A program made the position numbers and the translations under genes. Positions 7,668-14,982 of a stretch of DNA of 45,683 bases are shown one piece after another. How positions within the stretch are numbered: the first letter of the stretch is position 1; each line of letters opens with the position of its first letter. The stretch is from a virus. The stretch spans positions 1 through 45,683 of IMG/VR virus record IMGVR_UViG_3300006880_000027; one strand, given 5' to 3'. Under the pieces are notes generated by a model. That model saw only the letters and a list, made by a program, of their open reading frames with translations, was not told the DNA's origin and ran no database searches.

Positions 7668-8352
7668 TGGTCGGCTCCACAGTCCCGAAGTCCACACCGT
7701 CGAGGGCCTTCACCGCCTCGTCAGCGGCCGAGAGGGCGCCCTGAGAGGGGGCAGGCGTCTCCACCTGACCAGCCCAAGCGAGGGCAGCGGCCTCCGTCGC
7801 ATCCAACTCGGGATCCGTCGGGGCAGCGACCTCGGTCTCCGTCACGAACTTCTGCGGCAGCGGCAGCGCCTTGCGGACACCACGCTGGAGCACGAAGCCG
7901 AGAAGCCCGGAACCGTTCGGGAGGATGGCGGCGATCTGCCACTGCTCCGGCCCGTTCACGAGGATCTCGATGTCCTTCGCGTGCTTGGCGTTGTAGCCAC
8001 CCGTCTTGAACTGAAGCTCGACCCACGGGGCCAGCAGCTGAACGCTGTCCTCGGTGCGGTGAAGGACGCTCTTCGGGTAGAGGTGGGCGATGTTCTGGTC
8101 GATGTCGTACTGCGACCAGTCCTCCTTCGCGGGATCGAACGGCGCAGGCGCCGCAGTCTGCTCGCCACGAGCGGCCAATGCCTCATCCTCCGCAAGGGCA
8201 GCCTCAGCGGCCTCAGCGGTGACCTCGGTCGTGCCCCCTTCCGGGGCGACCCAGTGGCCATCGGCGTCCTTGACCATGCCGAGACGCTCCATCATCAGGT
8301 CCATCTTGTTCTTCAGTTCACCTTCGCCAACCGGCAGCGTCTCTTCGGACAT
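7660..8352 (-). CDS. Hypothetical protein
   Basis: 230 residues, ATG at 8352 with GAGGA upstream. The N-terminus is acidic/Ala-rich (residues 40-70). A central domain begins DWSQYDIDQNIAHLYPK and continues with VELQFKTGGYNAKHAKD. The C-terminus is Ala/Glu/Pro-rich. No family is recognised. It is coupled to the RNA ligase gene by an 8-base overlap, so it is made with it, but a shared function is not shown. Confidence 0.7.
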   Translation of the reverse strand: MSEETLPVGEGELKNKMDLMMERLGMVKDADGHWVAPEGGTTEVTAEAAEAALAEDEALAARGEQTAAPAPFDPAKEDWSQYDIDQNIAHLYPKSVLHRTEDSVQLLAPWVELQFKTGGYNAKHAKDIEILVNGPEQWQIAAILPNGSGLLGFVLQRGVRKALPLPQKFVTETEVAAPTDPELDATEAAALAWAGQVETPAPSQGALSAADEAVKALDGVDFGTVEPTNE

Positions 8353-8359
8353 TGATTCC

Positions 8360-8638
8360 TCACACTTCGATGAGAGCGACCAACAGGACGTTGCTGACCC
8401 TGTGGTGCTCGGTGGTGTCCGTCTGCTCGGTCGGGCGACCGAAGCCGAGGGACAGACGGAGGGAGATGCGGTCTTCCTCACTGTTGACGTAGACATTCAT
8501 CACTGCGGGCACAGCATCGCAGACATCGTCGGTGATCTCGCACGACCACTGGTAGCGGCGGGGGAGACGGCCGAGCATGTCGTTGATGCTGTGGAGAATC
8601 GGGGGTGCCTTGGGTGACAGGCGATTTGATCGGGGCAT
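8360..8638 (-). CDS. Small hypothetical protein
   Basis: 92 residues, ATG at 8638 with GAGGAGG four bases upstream. It has a short basic N-terminus, then a mixed alpha/beta body (YQWSCEITDDVCDAVPAVM) and the beta-like ISLRLSLGFGRP. No family is recognised. It sits between the glycosyltransferase and the 7,660-8,352 gene with short gaps. Confidence 0.6.
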   Translation of the reverse strand: MPRSNRLSPKAPPILHSINDMLGRLPRRYQWSCEITDDVCDAVPAVMNVYVNSEEDRISLRLSLGFGRPTEQTDTTEHHRVSNVLLVALIEV

Positions 8639-8659
8639 CCTGCCTCCTCGGCGGGGTGG

Positions 8660-9223
8660 TTACTTCTTCCAGCCCAGTGGGCGGATGAAGCAGATGACTT
8701 CGCTGTGGAACACCTTCTCGTAGCGGCGGGCGCACTCCATGAGGAAGTGCCCGTCCGCCTCGTACACGTTGTGCTGCGCCCAGCGAGGGAGGTCAGTGCG
8801 GACAGGGGGAACGCACTGAGGCCCTCCCATCGTCCCCACGATCGGTCTGTCCGAGGGGAAGGTGAAGCCGTGGTTCTGCATGCGGAAGAAGTGGACCTTG
8901 TTCGGGTCGGCCTCGGTGGCGTGCAGGACACGGAAGGCGTCCGGGCCCGGCCAGTCGTCGTCGTCGATGTAGACGAGGCAATCGCCCTTGGCGATCGACG
9001 CCGCGTAGTCACGCTGCGCGTTGCCGTACACTGACCCTACCACATGGTGGCGGTGGAGGGAAGTGAATAGTGACGACTCGTACTTCAGGATCGGCGCGTC
9101 TGGTGGAGCGTCGTGGATCAGGAGGTGTTCGTCACCGGGGAGGAGGAGGGAGGCGACCGTCGCGATCGTGGAGTTGATGGAGTCCCGGTCCCCCCGGGTG
9201 GGCGTGACGACGGTGATCCTCAT
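8660..9223 (-). CDS. Small family-2 (GT-A) glycosyltransferase
   Basis: 187 residues. It opens with RITVVTPTRGDRDS, the usual nucleotide-binding first strand of GT2 enzymes. The metal/sugar-nucleotide DxD motif is in CLVYIDDDDWPGPDAF. A short acceptor part follows. It is shorter than most GT2 enzymes (usually over 220 residues) but keeps the catalytic half. Substrates could be DNA bases, virion proteins or host surface sugars; none is shown. Its start overlaps the GroES-like gene's stop. Confidence 0.75.
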   Translation of the reverse strand: MRITVVTPTRGDRDSINSTIATVASLLLPGDEHLLIHDAPPDAPILKYESSLFTSLHRHHVVGSVYGNAQRDYAASIAKGDCLVYIDDDDWPGPDAFRVLHATEADPNKVHFFRMQNHGFTFPSDRPIVGTMGGPQCVPPVRTDLPRWAQHNVYEADGHFLMECARRYEKVFHSEVICFIRPLGWKK

Positions 9224-9501
9224 CGCATCACTCCGAGAATGTCGTTCTCCATCACGACGTAGAAGCGCTCGCGAGGGGCGCCCTCGCTGGGGCTCAGGTC
9301 GACTGGGCTGCCACAGTATTGCTTGGTTATGACGCCGTCGCCAACTCGGACGTCCTCGCGGACACCAGAGCCGACGCGGACGACGACCGCATGCTGGGAC
9401 TCTCGGGACTCGCCGAGGTTGACGACCTCGATGATGGACGACTGGAGCTTGTCCTCTTCCAACTTCTTGATCAGGATCTTCTGGCCGAGTGTGGTGATCA
9501 T
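9220..9501 (-). CDS. GroES-like co-chaperonin (Cpn10 fold)
   Basis: 93 residues from the ATG at 9501. The order of strands fits Cpn10: TLGQKILIKKLEED at the start, then a mobile-loop-like ESRESQHAV, VVVRVGSGVREDVRVGDGV in the place of VVAVGxG...VKVGD, and a closing YVVMENDILGVM resembling the usual end of GroES. Phage GroES analogues (T4 gp31 type) cap host GroEL for capsid protein folding. The ATG overlaps the upstream stop (ATGA). Confidence 0.75.
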   Translation of the reverse strand: MITTLGQKILIKKLEEDKLQSSIIEVVNLGESRESQHAVVVRVGSGVREDVRVGDGVITKQYCGSPVDLSPSEGAPRERFYVVMENDILGVMR

Positions 9502-9746
9502 GCGCGATCGAACTCCGCCGCGTCTTCGCGGCAAGTGAGCACCCGGATGCAGGCGACCTCCGCCTTCGCCACCCGGGCTGCGTGTTGGAGAGTCTGGTAG
9601 ATGAGCGCCCCACCCTTGTGGGGGGAGAACTGGTAGATGGAGCCGTCTTCCTTCCGGTCGTCCGTGTAGTCGGACTGGAAGTAGACCAGCTCGTTGTCCA
9701 GCTCCCGATAGACGACGTAGGCGGGGGCCATGATGGAGGGTGTCAT
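9498..9746 (-). CDS. Small hypothetical protein
   Basis: 82 residues, ATG at 9746 with GAGGA upstream and an ATGA overlap with the gene before. The sequence has YVVYRELDNELVYFQSDYTD and a helical middle (GALIYQTLQHAARVAKAE). No family is recognised. It is coupled to the GroES-like gene downstream. Confidence 0.65.
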   Translation of the reverse strand: MTPSIMAPAYVVYRELDNELVYFQSDYTDDRKEDGSIYQFSPHKGGALIYQTLQHAARVAKAEVACIRVLTCREDAAEFDRA

Positions 9747-9931
9747 GATTCCTCGGTGGGGGGCAGGGTGCCCGGTTGGTGGCGACGGATGCCCTCGTCG
9801 ACGCGGGGTTTGGTGTAGCGCTTGCGCTCCCTCGTGCGGACGGGTCGCTCGCGCTCGGTGGTGTCGAGGTCCTCGGGGGCGACCCCGCGGCGCAGCTGGT
9901 CTCGCCAGTCTTCCTTCACTTCGTTCTCCAT
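9743..9931 (-). CDS. Small charged hypothetical protein
   Basis: 62 residues, Arg/Glu-rich (MENEVKEDWRDQLRRGV, then ERPVRTRERKRYTKPR). It is probably disordered and possibly nucleic-acid binding. It overlaps the upstream gene by 16 bases and the downstream one by ATGA. No family is recognised. Confidence 0.6.
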   Translation of the reverse strand: MENEVKEDWRDQLRRGVAPEDLDTTERERPVRTRERKRYTKPRVDEGIRRHQPGTLPPTEES

Positions 9932-10119
9932 CGGCGGCGCACCTCGCTGGTCAGGATTTCGAGCAGGCGGATGACGTTCAACTGGGTGAGACTGCTGGTC
10001 GGTGGTGCCAGCACTGTCGAGCGCTGGGTGAACGTCTGGTGGTTCCCGACGACGTTCTCCCCGTCGATCTCGTCGACAGTGATGAGGATGCTGATCTTGG
10101 TGCCTCGGCTATCGGCCAT
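9916..10119 (-). CDS. Small hypothetical protein
   Basis: 67 residues, ATG at 10119, overlapping the zinc-ribbon gene by 11 bases. A beta hairpin-like start (KISILITVDEIDGENVVG) is followed by an amphipathic helix (LTQLNVIRLLEILTSEV) and a basic end (RRRWRTK). No family is recognised. Confidence 0.6.
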   Translation of the reverse strand: MADSRGTKISILITVDEIDGENVVGNHQTFTQRSTVLAPPTSSLTQLNVIRLLEILTSEVRRRWRTK

Positions 10120-10309
10120 AGAACTTCCCAGTGGGGCAGCCCTTCGGCGGACCCGGCAGCGAGGGAACCTTCACGGTCTCACCTCCGCATTCTTCCACCA
10201 TATCCCCCACACCAACGTGAGCGATGCAGGGCGGGTTCGGGTCGTCCACACGCTTCAGGTCCTCGAAGGTGTGGCCGCACACGGTGCAGCGGTAGTTGTA
10301 GAATGGCAT
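10109..10309 (-). CDS. FmdB-like zinc-ribbon protein
   Basis: 66 residues. MPFYNYRCTVCGHTFEDLK is the typical opening of FmdB-type zinc ribbons (Cys8, Cys11), with further Cys at NPPC and EECGG. The role of such phage proteins is unknown; a regulatory or nucleic-acid contact is possible. Its start overlaps the upstream stop as TAATG. Confidence 0.7.
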   Translation of the reverse strand: MPFYNYRCTVCGHTFEDLKRVDDPNPPCIAHVGVGDMVEECGGETVKVPSLPGPPKGCPTGKFYGR

Positions 10310-10626
10310 TATTTGAGTTCATCCTCCAACCAGCTGTGGTACTTGCGGGGTGACGCGACCTTGGGTGCCGCGAGAGTGAAGGGGGTGGGCCACGGTTCGA
10401 TGAGCGTGATCCCGTGAGTGATCTCCCCACAGTCCTTGTTCTTCTTGCCGCAGGAGCAGGTCGCTTCCTCCCACGCACGATAGCGGGCACGAGCGGCGCT
10501 GATCCGGCGCTTCAGCTCGGCACGGAGTTCGGCGAGGGTGAGGCGACCGAGCCGGAGGACGTCCTCGGCGGTGCCCTCCCACTCAGTTAGCTCGTCGATG
10601 AGTTGTGCCTTGGTGACCCTAGTCAT
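10309..10626 (-). CDS. Hypothetical protein with Cys cluster
   Basis: 105 residues, ATG at 10626. The first 50 residues are helical (TKAQLIDELTEWEGTAEDVL). A possible zinc site is CSCGKKNKDCG around residues 57-67. The C-terminus is Pro/Trp-containing (EPWPTPFTLAAP). No family is recognised. It overlaps the preceding gene by 8 bases. Confidence 0.6.
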   Translation of the reverse strand: MTRVTKAQLIDELTEWEGTAEDVLRLGRLTLAELRAELKRRISAARARYRAWEEATCSCGKKNKDCGEITHGITLIEPWPTPFTLAAPKVASPRKYHSWLEDELK

Positions 10627-10930
10627 CGTAGTCGAACCTCTCTAGGTCGAGGGCCTCGATCCGCTTCATGACGGCGTCCGAGATGAAGCGAACTCCGGCC
10701 ATGACTTTCTTTGAGTAGAGATCTTTGCCGTCCCACGAGGTGACCTCACCTCGGGTGACTCGAATCTCGTACTGGAAGACCTCCCCGTTGAACTCCATGA
10801 TGAGGAGCCCTTCGAGGAACTCACCGCTCAAGCGGCTCCCGAGAATAGGACGGTGTGTGAGGGCCCGTCCGATCCGGTGGAAGTGTCGGGGAGGGATCTT
10901 CAGCAGGTCCAGCAGGGTGTTCTCACACAC
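10619..10930 (-). CDS. Hypothetical protein
   Basis: 103 residues starting at 10930 and overlapping the membrane-protein gene by 8 bases. The sequence contains PPRHFHRIGRALTHRPILG and VFQYEIRVTRGEVTSWDG. It appears soluble, alpha/beta, with no recognised family. The stop overlaps the following gene's start. Confidence 0.6.
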   Translation of the reverse strand: MCENTLLDLLKIPPRHFHRIGRALTHRPILGSRLSGEFLEGLLIMEFNGEVFQYEIRVTRGEVTSWDGKDLYSKKVMAGVRFISDAVMKRIEALDLERFDYDD

Positions 10931-11255
10931 CCTTCTTCTTCTCCACCTTCACCATCTTGGGGAGGGTCTTGTCCTCGGTCACCCATTCGTAGCCGAGGGC
11001 GGTGGTGAGGGCCTTGAGGCGAGTGTAGAGATCTCTGAGGTCCTCGTGGGAGACGAGGGTGGTAATCCTGAGGGGCGAGCTAGTGGGGGCGACCACATGC
11101 TCGAACCTTTCCCGGAAAGAACGGTTGATGTCCCGAGTTGTGTTGAACTCAGAGCGCAGCTCCTTCAGACCCTTCGCCTGTGCCTTGACATTCATGTTGA
11201 GGACGAAGACGACGGCGATGAGAGAGGCGAGGACAGTGATGAGAAAGGGGATCAT
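10923..11255 (-). CDS. Single-span membrane protein with coiled-coil-like tail
   Basis: 110 residues. Residues 2-22 (IPFLITVLASLIAVVFVLNM) form one hydrophobic span at the N-terminus, followed by a long charged helix (KGLKELRSEFNTTRDIN) and a mixed domain. The C-terminus is Lys-rich (KVEKKKG). The ATG overlaps the helicase stop. No family is recognised; membrane anchoring is inferred. Confidence 0.65.
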   Translation of the reverse strand: MIPFLITVLASLIAVVFVLNMNVKAQAKGLKELRSEFNTTRDINRSFRERFEHVVAPTSSPLRITTLVSHEDLRDLYTRLKALTTALGYEWVTEDKTLPKMVKVEKKKGV

Positions 11256-12448
11256 TCGGGTGTCTCCTCGAAGTCGGCCGCCATGTAGGCAGCGCGACGG
11301 CCACGGTTACCCCCACCCTCTTGCAGGATGCGGGGCTTGAGTCGGCGCTTCTCGTTCGAGATGCGGGCGTAGATGGCCCTCTCGAACTTGTCAGCGTCGG
11401 GGAACAGGAAGGTGAACTTGGGATGCAGGGCGGTAGCAATCTCGGACTTCGTGAGTTGCTGCCCTCGCTGGCCGCGGAGGAGACCGACGATAGCGTCGAC
11501 CAGCTCGTCCTCGACGCCGGTGACCTCGACTTCGCTCGGCTGCTTGAAGGCGAGTGAGGCGGAGTCCTCGTCACTGACGTTCATGGCGTAGTAGAAGGGT
11601 TCAGGGGTGATGCCCCGGAACTTCTTGTACTCCGCCCGGATGAGGTACTTCTCCTTCTCCGTGCGGTTCAGCTGGATCTGGTTGTCGAGAGCGCCGGGCC
11701 CGGCGGTGGCACCGCGCCACCCCTCGCCGTCGTTGTGCTCGGACTTGGCGGCGTTGTGGTGGAGGATGAGGCAGGCAGCGCCGGTCAGACGACTGAAGAA
11801 GCGGACGTTGCGGAAGACACTCTCGGTGAAGGTGTTGCTGTTCTGCTCGACGGAGGTGAGCTTCGACCATGTGTCGAAGATGACGAGGACGGCGCCCCGG
11901 CGGCGGCGCAGTTCCGTGATGGGGATCTGGAGGTCACCCTCAGCCGAGGGCTCGAACCCGACGACGTGCTCGGTCTCCGGCCCCCACTCCAGTGCGTTCG
12001 CCGTGACGACGAGGCGCCGGATGGTGTCGATGTTGTCGAGCATGAAGTCGGACTGGATGAGGAAGTGGACGTTCGATTCGAGAGGGTTGTCGACGTCGTG
12101 GTGTCCCTCACCGAGGGGAACGTAGGACTGCCACTCACGCAGGGTGAGGCGGCGCCACTGGCGGGCGTAGTCTTCCTTGGACGAGTCGGAGCCGACGAAG
12201 AGGACCATGCCTTGGCGGGCTTGGAAGGCTTCGAGGAACTTGGTGCCAGTGGCGACGGCGCGAGCCATTTCGAGGGCGAACCACGTCTTGCCAACACCGG
12301 GTGCGGCAGTGAGACCGGTGATGGTGCCAGCGGGCTGGGCGTCCTCGATGAGCATTTCGGGGGGCTCGACCGTGTAGAGGTCGGTGGACCCGAGCAGTGT
12401 GTAGGGCTTGACGCTCTCGATGCCGAGGAGGCGGATGTCGTCGCTCAC
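11252..12448 (-). CDS. RepA-like hexameric replicative helicase (RecA-fold ATPase)
   Basis: 398 residues. Walker A is AAPGVGKT at about 48-55, the Walker B strand is VLVIFDTWSK and a sensor-like ACLILHHNAAK is followed by EGWRGATAGPGALDN, an arrangement known from AAA_25/RepA-like helicases that unwind DNA at replication forks. The C-terminus (from about residue 315) looks like a winged helix (LTKSEIATALHPKF). I chose GTG at 12448 because it overlaps the stop of the upstream microprotein (GTGA) and has GGAG five bases upstream. Confidence 0.8.
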   Translation of the reverse strand: MSDDIRLLGIESVKPYTLLGSTDLYTVEPPEMLIEDAQPAGTITGLTAAPGVGKTWFALEMARAVATGTKFLEAFQARQGMVLFVGSDSSKEDYARQWRRLTLREWQSYVPLGEGHHDVDNPLESNVHFLIQSDFMLDNIDTIRRLVVTANALEWGPETEHVVGFEPSAEGDLQIPITELRRRRGAVLVIFDTWSKLTSVEQNSNTFTESVFRNVRFFSRLTGAACLILHHNAAKSEHNDGEGWRGATAGPGALDNQIQLNRTEKEKYLIRAEYKKFRGITPEPFYYAMNVSDEDSASLAFKQPSEVEVTGVEDELVDAIVGLLRGQRGQQLTKSEIATALHPKFTFLFPDADKFERAIYARISNEKRRLKPRILQEGGGNRGRRAAYMAADFEETPE

Positions 12449-12606
12449 TTTGTCTCCGGGGGAGGGAAGGGAACGGGGACCTTCATCCAGTCTCCGTAGA
12501 TGTTCGTTGGGTATGTCTTGTACCGGTGCCACAACTGGCCCATGTTGTCGAGACCGTACATTGAACCATTCTCGATGAAGATCTGGATCAGCTTCCGCTT
12601 TTCCAC
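12445..12606 (-). CDS. Microprotein upstream of helicase
   Basis: 53 residues from a GTG at 12606, in a frame that fills the gap between the 12,588 gene and the helicase. It begins VEKRKLIQIFIENG and ends PVPFPPPETK. It has an aromatic-rich middle with GQLWHRYKTYPTNIYGDW. AAGG lies upstream of the start, there is a 19-base overlap with the gene before and a GTGA overlap with the helicase. No family is recognised; it may be coupled to helicase synthesis. Confidence 0.6.
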   Translation of the reverse strand: MEKRKLIQIFIENGSMYGLDNMGQLWHRYKTYPTNIYGDWMKVPVPFPPPETK

Positions 12607-13157
12607 GGGTCCTTTCCTTCCTCGAAGAACTTCATCTCGTAGATGGGGTGCCGTTCCGCGTCGAAGTCGATCGGCTTCATGCGGCTGAAGTCGAGCATGT
12701 GCATCGAGCGGATCATCTCGTTGGTGAGCTGGTACACGATGACCCCTCCCGCAGTCTTGAGGTCCCGAGCGTACTGCATGAAGGTCTCATCGAACTGGAC
12801 GGTGAGCATCCAGCGGCGGGAGAGCTTCTTGTGGGTGGTGATCAGGCGAACCCGAGTGACCTCGGCAGCGAGGGCGGACATCCGGTCCTCGGCCACCTTG
12901 ATGCGGGCGGTCGCCCGGTCGTGCTCGTTCTGAAGACCTTTAGCGGTCTGCTCCCTCGCTTGGGTCGCGATCTCCTCGGTGCGCTTGCGGAGGGTGCGCT
13001 TGTACGACTGGCGCCAGCGGCGCCGAGTGGCACGGTGGGCGTTGTTCTGTTCTTGGAGGAGGCGCTGGACGTACTCGACCGCAGCTTGGCCACCGGCATT
13101 GAGGAGCTGATGGTGTTCGCGGGTGAGGATCGGGAGGCGGAACGAGCGGTTACTCAC
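12588..13157 (-). CDS. Hypothetical coiled-coil protein
   Basis: 189 residues from GTG at 13157, overlapping the upstream microprotein's stop (GTGAGTAA). Residues about 40-105 are Arg/Glu/Ala-rich and probably coiled coil. The C-terminal 80 residues form a mixed domain (RRWMLTVQFDETFMQYARD, then IDFDAERHPIYEM). No family is recognised. Confidence 0.65.
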   Translation of the reverse strand: MSNRSFRLPILTREHHQLLNAGGQAAVEYVQRLLQEQNNAHRATRRRWRQSYKRTLRKRTEEIATQAREQTAKGLQNEHDRATARIKVAEDRMSALAAEVTRVRLITTHKKLSRRWMLTVQFDETFMQYARDLKTAGGVIVYQLTNEMIRSMHMLDFSRMKPIDFDAERHPIYEMKFFEEGKDPWKSGS

Positions 13158-13311
13158 GTTCCGTGTACCCCATCAGTTCAGCGCCGAGCATGCCCACCGT
13201 GAACAGGATGAAGCCGCAGATCCACTCGTAGATGTTGGTGACGTGGCTCGTCATGCGGGCCCCCTGAGCCACAGCGATGCAGATCATGATGCGAAGGACG
13301 AGACGTCCCAT
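13150..13311 (-). CDS. Small membrane protein
   Basis: 53 residues, ATG at 13311 with AAAGGAG seven bases upstream. The N-terminus has a short hydrophobic stretch (LVLRIMICIAVAQ), and residues about 27-47 form a membrane span (IYEWICGFILFTVGMLGAEL). It is the first gene after the structured 285-base gap, so its translation could be affected by that RNA. No family is recognised. Confidence 0.65.
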   Translation of the reverse strand: MGRLVLRIMICIAVAQGARMTSHVTNIYEWICGFILFTVGMLGAELMGYTERE

Positions 13312-13596
13312 CTGTTGTCTCCTTTCAGGAGGAAGTTACCGCCCGGGGCCTCATTGCCGGGCCTGCCATGGTGGACCCTTTGTGGAGGTCGCTCCGAAGA
13401 GCGTTCCCTGATATTCCACGAGGCGGGTCAGCCCATTGTTGGGGGCAGGTAGACGGTGATCTCACAGCGTCTCAACGGGCGTTCGCCTCCGGCTCACGGC
13501 CCCTCTACAGGGGCCACCTCGGGTTACTTCCCTCGCCAGCGGGCTGTGCATCTTCCCGCCTACCTGTTATCCCCTCAGCCGGTAGCGAACCGGCGC
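13312..13596 (-). ncRNA. Candidate structured non-coding RNA in a gene-free gap
   Basis: This 285-base gap sits in an arm where genes otherwise overlap, and no convincing frame is open on either strand. Read on the minus strand it has a long-range helix of 11 pairs (CAGGTAGGCGG at 13,556-13,566 with CCGTCTACCTG at 13,446-13,456; one G-U). The helix encloses three short hairpins: 13,498-13,515 (7 bp, GTAG loop), 13,521-13,532 and 13,478-13,487. Outside it are a UUCG tetraloop hairpin (13,390-13,403), a 6-bp stem (13,341-13,346 with 13,357-13,362) and a 5-bp hairpin at the 5' end (13,578-13,594). A family could not be assigned. Confidence 0.55.
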
Positions 13597-13734
13597 CTAC
13601 TCTTCCCAGCCAGCTTCACACTTGCAGTCATCGACGTTGCAGCCACCCCAGCCGTGTTCATTGGGGGTGTGGTCGCAGGTACAGGTGCCCGTGAAGTACG
13701 GTTCGTAGTCCGGGAACTCTTCATCTTCGTCCAC
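13597..13734 (-). CDS. Cys-rich acidic microprotein
   Basis: 45 residues from GTG at 13734, preceded by GGAGG at five bases. The start is acidic (VDEDEEFPDYEPYF), then CTCDH, WGGCN and CKCEAGWEE give five Cys and one His, which could bind zinc. The GTG lies inside the end of the upstream membrane protein gene. No family is recognised. Confidence 0.65.
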   Translation of the reverse strand: MDEDEEFPDYEPYFTGTCTCDHTPNEHGWGGCNVDDCKCEAGWEE

Positions 13735-13864
13735 TCATTCCTCCCACGTAGACCATGCCAGCGATCAGGAGGGCCAGCACCACGAGCTTCAAGATGTTGG
13801 CGGTGGCCATCACGTATGTGCGGTTGACCTTCATTCTACGGGTGAACGGCTCGCGAGGGATCAT
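13721..13864 (-). CDS. Small single-span membrane protein
   Basis: 47 residues from the ATG at 13864, chosen because it overlaps the upstream stop as ATGA. A basic start (IPREPFTRRMKVNR) is followed by a span ANILKLVVLALLIAGMVYV, ending GGMSGRR. Topology with the N-terminus inside is suggested by the positive charges. No family is recognised. Confidence 0.6.
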   Translation of the reverse strand: MIPREPFTRRMKVNRTYVMATANILKLVVLALLIAGMVYVGGMSGRR

Positions 13865-14091
13865 CGAGGTCCCGTCCCCCCAGTGGGCATGAACCGAGCG
13901 ATGACCCCACATATACCGAAGAGGGGGAGAATGAAAATGAGGGCAATAAGGGGGATGGGGAGGTCACTGTGAACGGCCCACTTGCCGAACCACTCTAGGG
14001 CTCGGATGATCCACATGACGCCCACGCCCCCGATCCAGAAGAATCCGCCGAGTAGAACTCCGTCGGACAAGCCCCCGAGGATCTTTCTCAC
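13861..14091 (-). CDS. Two-span membrane protein (holin-like size)
   Basis: 76 residues, GTG at 14091 with GGAGG upstream and a GTGA overlap. Two hydrophobic segments are visible: GVLLGGFFWIGGVGVMWII and PLIALIFILPLFGICGVIA. The size and topology resemble small holins, but no lysin gene is nearby in this window, so that role is only a possibility. Confidence 0.65.
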   Translation of the reverse strand: MRKILGGLSDGVLLGGFFWIGGVGVMWIIRALEWFGKWAVHSDLPIPLIALIFILPLFGICGVIARFMPTGGTGPR

Positions 14092-14363
14092 TTTCCCTCC
14101 CCGTTCTCGAATGCGTCCACTGCGGCGCGGGCGGAACGCAGAGCAAGGTCCAGCGTCAGCCTCCCGCGCGGTGACACCAAGTGATGTGGAAGCGCGTCCC
14201 TGCTCGCCTCGCACTCGGCCTTGTAGAGCCGCAGGGCTTCGAGCAAGAGGCGGAGGTCGCCAGCGTCAATCGGCATCAGGTAGCCGTCCTTGGCTCCGTG
14301 CTTGAGGCGGTCAAGTTCCAGCCGCTCCACGGCCTCACTCACGCGATTGGTCATCGGGCTCAC
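14088..14363 (-). CDS. Hypothetical helical protein
   Basis: 91 residues from GTG at 14363 (GGAGG seven bases upstream, GTGA overlap). It is helical throughout: RVSEAVERLELDRLKHGAK, then a Leu-rich stretch (AGDLRLLLEALRLYKAE). It is the last of a run of eight tightly coupled small genes that starts at 16,630. No family is recognised. Confidence 0.6.
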   Translation of the reverse strand: MSPMTNRVSEAVERLELDRLKHGAKDGYLMPIDAGDLRLLLEALRLYKAECEASRDALPHHLVSPRGRLTLDLALRSARAAVDAFENGEGK

Positions 14364-14716
14364 GTCCGTTCCTCCTTCGGTCCGGCCTCGGCGGCGGAGA
14401 GGGCGTCCACGGAATCGCAGAACTTGATCCACTCGGTGTTGGCATCGCCGGATGTCTCGTAGTGTCTCCACGCCTTCGCCGCCTCGACCACCGGCCGCAC
14501 TCTGGCCAGCTCCAGCCCCAACCCGTGCACCTTTGCCAGCAGGTGATTGCACTCATCGTCCAGCCGCTTGTTGTGCGTCTCCAGCGCAGCGACCTTGGCG
14601 CGCGTGGCGTCGAGTTCGGCTAACAGTATCGTGCCGAGGATGCTGCTCTCGCTCCAAAAGCGCGCCGCAGTCTCCTCTAACGCGTTCATCGTCAGCGGCT
14701 CGTTCGTCTGGCTCAT
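14360..14716 (-). CDS. Hypothetical coiled-coil protein
   Basis: 118 residues, ATG at 14716 overlapping the upstream stop (ATGA). A helical segment with LDATRAKVAALETHNKRLD and further heptad-like residues suggests a coiled coil at about 35-80. Proteins of this style are common accessory genes in phages. No family is recognised. Confidence 0.6.
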   Translation of the reverse strand: MSQTNEPLTMNALEETAARFWSESSILGTILLAELDATRAKVAALETHNKRLDDECNHLLAKVHGLGLELARVRPVVEAAKAWRHYETSGDANTEWIKFCDSVDALSAAEAGPKEERT

Positions 14717-14982
14717 GGCTTCCCTCCGCTGGCGAGGATGCGGCCCAGCCGCAACCCCGCTAGGTGTGTGTTGCTCGACCGGCTGCAAGCGGCAATCACC
14801 ACGCGCCCATGCTTCGCGTCCTCACACTCCACCAGCCACCAGCGGTCGCAGCCCCACAACCTCGCCCTAGTGGCCGCGAAGTCCTCAATCGTTCCGACAA
14901 ACCGCCACTCGGTGTTGACGCGCTGGAGGAACTTCGGATGTTTGTCGAACTCACCCTGGCCCATCAGCAGCACGCGGCTCAC
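14713..14982 (-). CDS. Small hypothetical protein
   Basis: 89 residues from GTG at 14982, overlapping the upstream gene as GTGA. It is alpha/beta with EWRFVGTIEDFAATRARLWG and WWLVECEDAKHGRVVIAAC. No family is recognised. Confidence 0.6.
   Translation of the reverse strand: MSRVLLMGQGEFDKHPKFLQRVNTEWRFVGTIEDFAATRARLWGCDRWWLVECEDAKHGRVVIAACSRSSNTHLAGLRLGRILASGGKP

Noticed and set aside
13578-13594. tRNA T-arm-like sequence (5-bp stem, TTCGCTA loop)
   Set aside because: The matching acceptor, D and anticodon arms are missing on both strands; it is treated as a simple hairpin of the candidate RNA.
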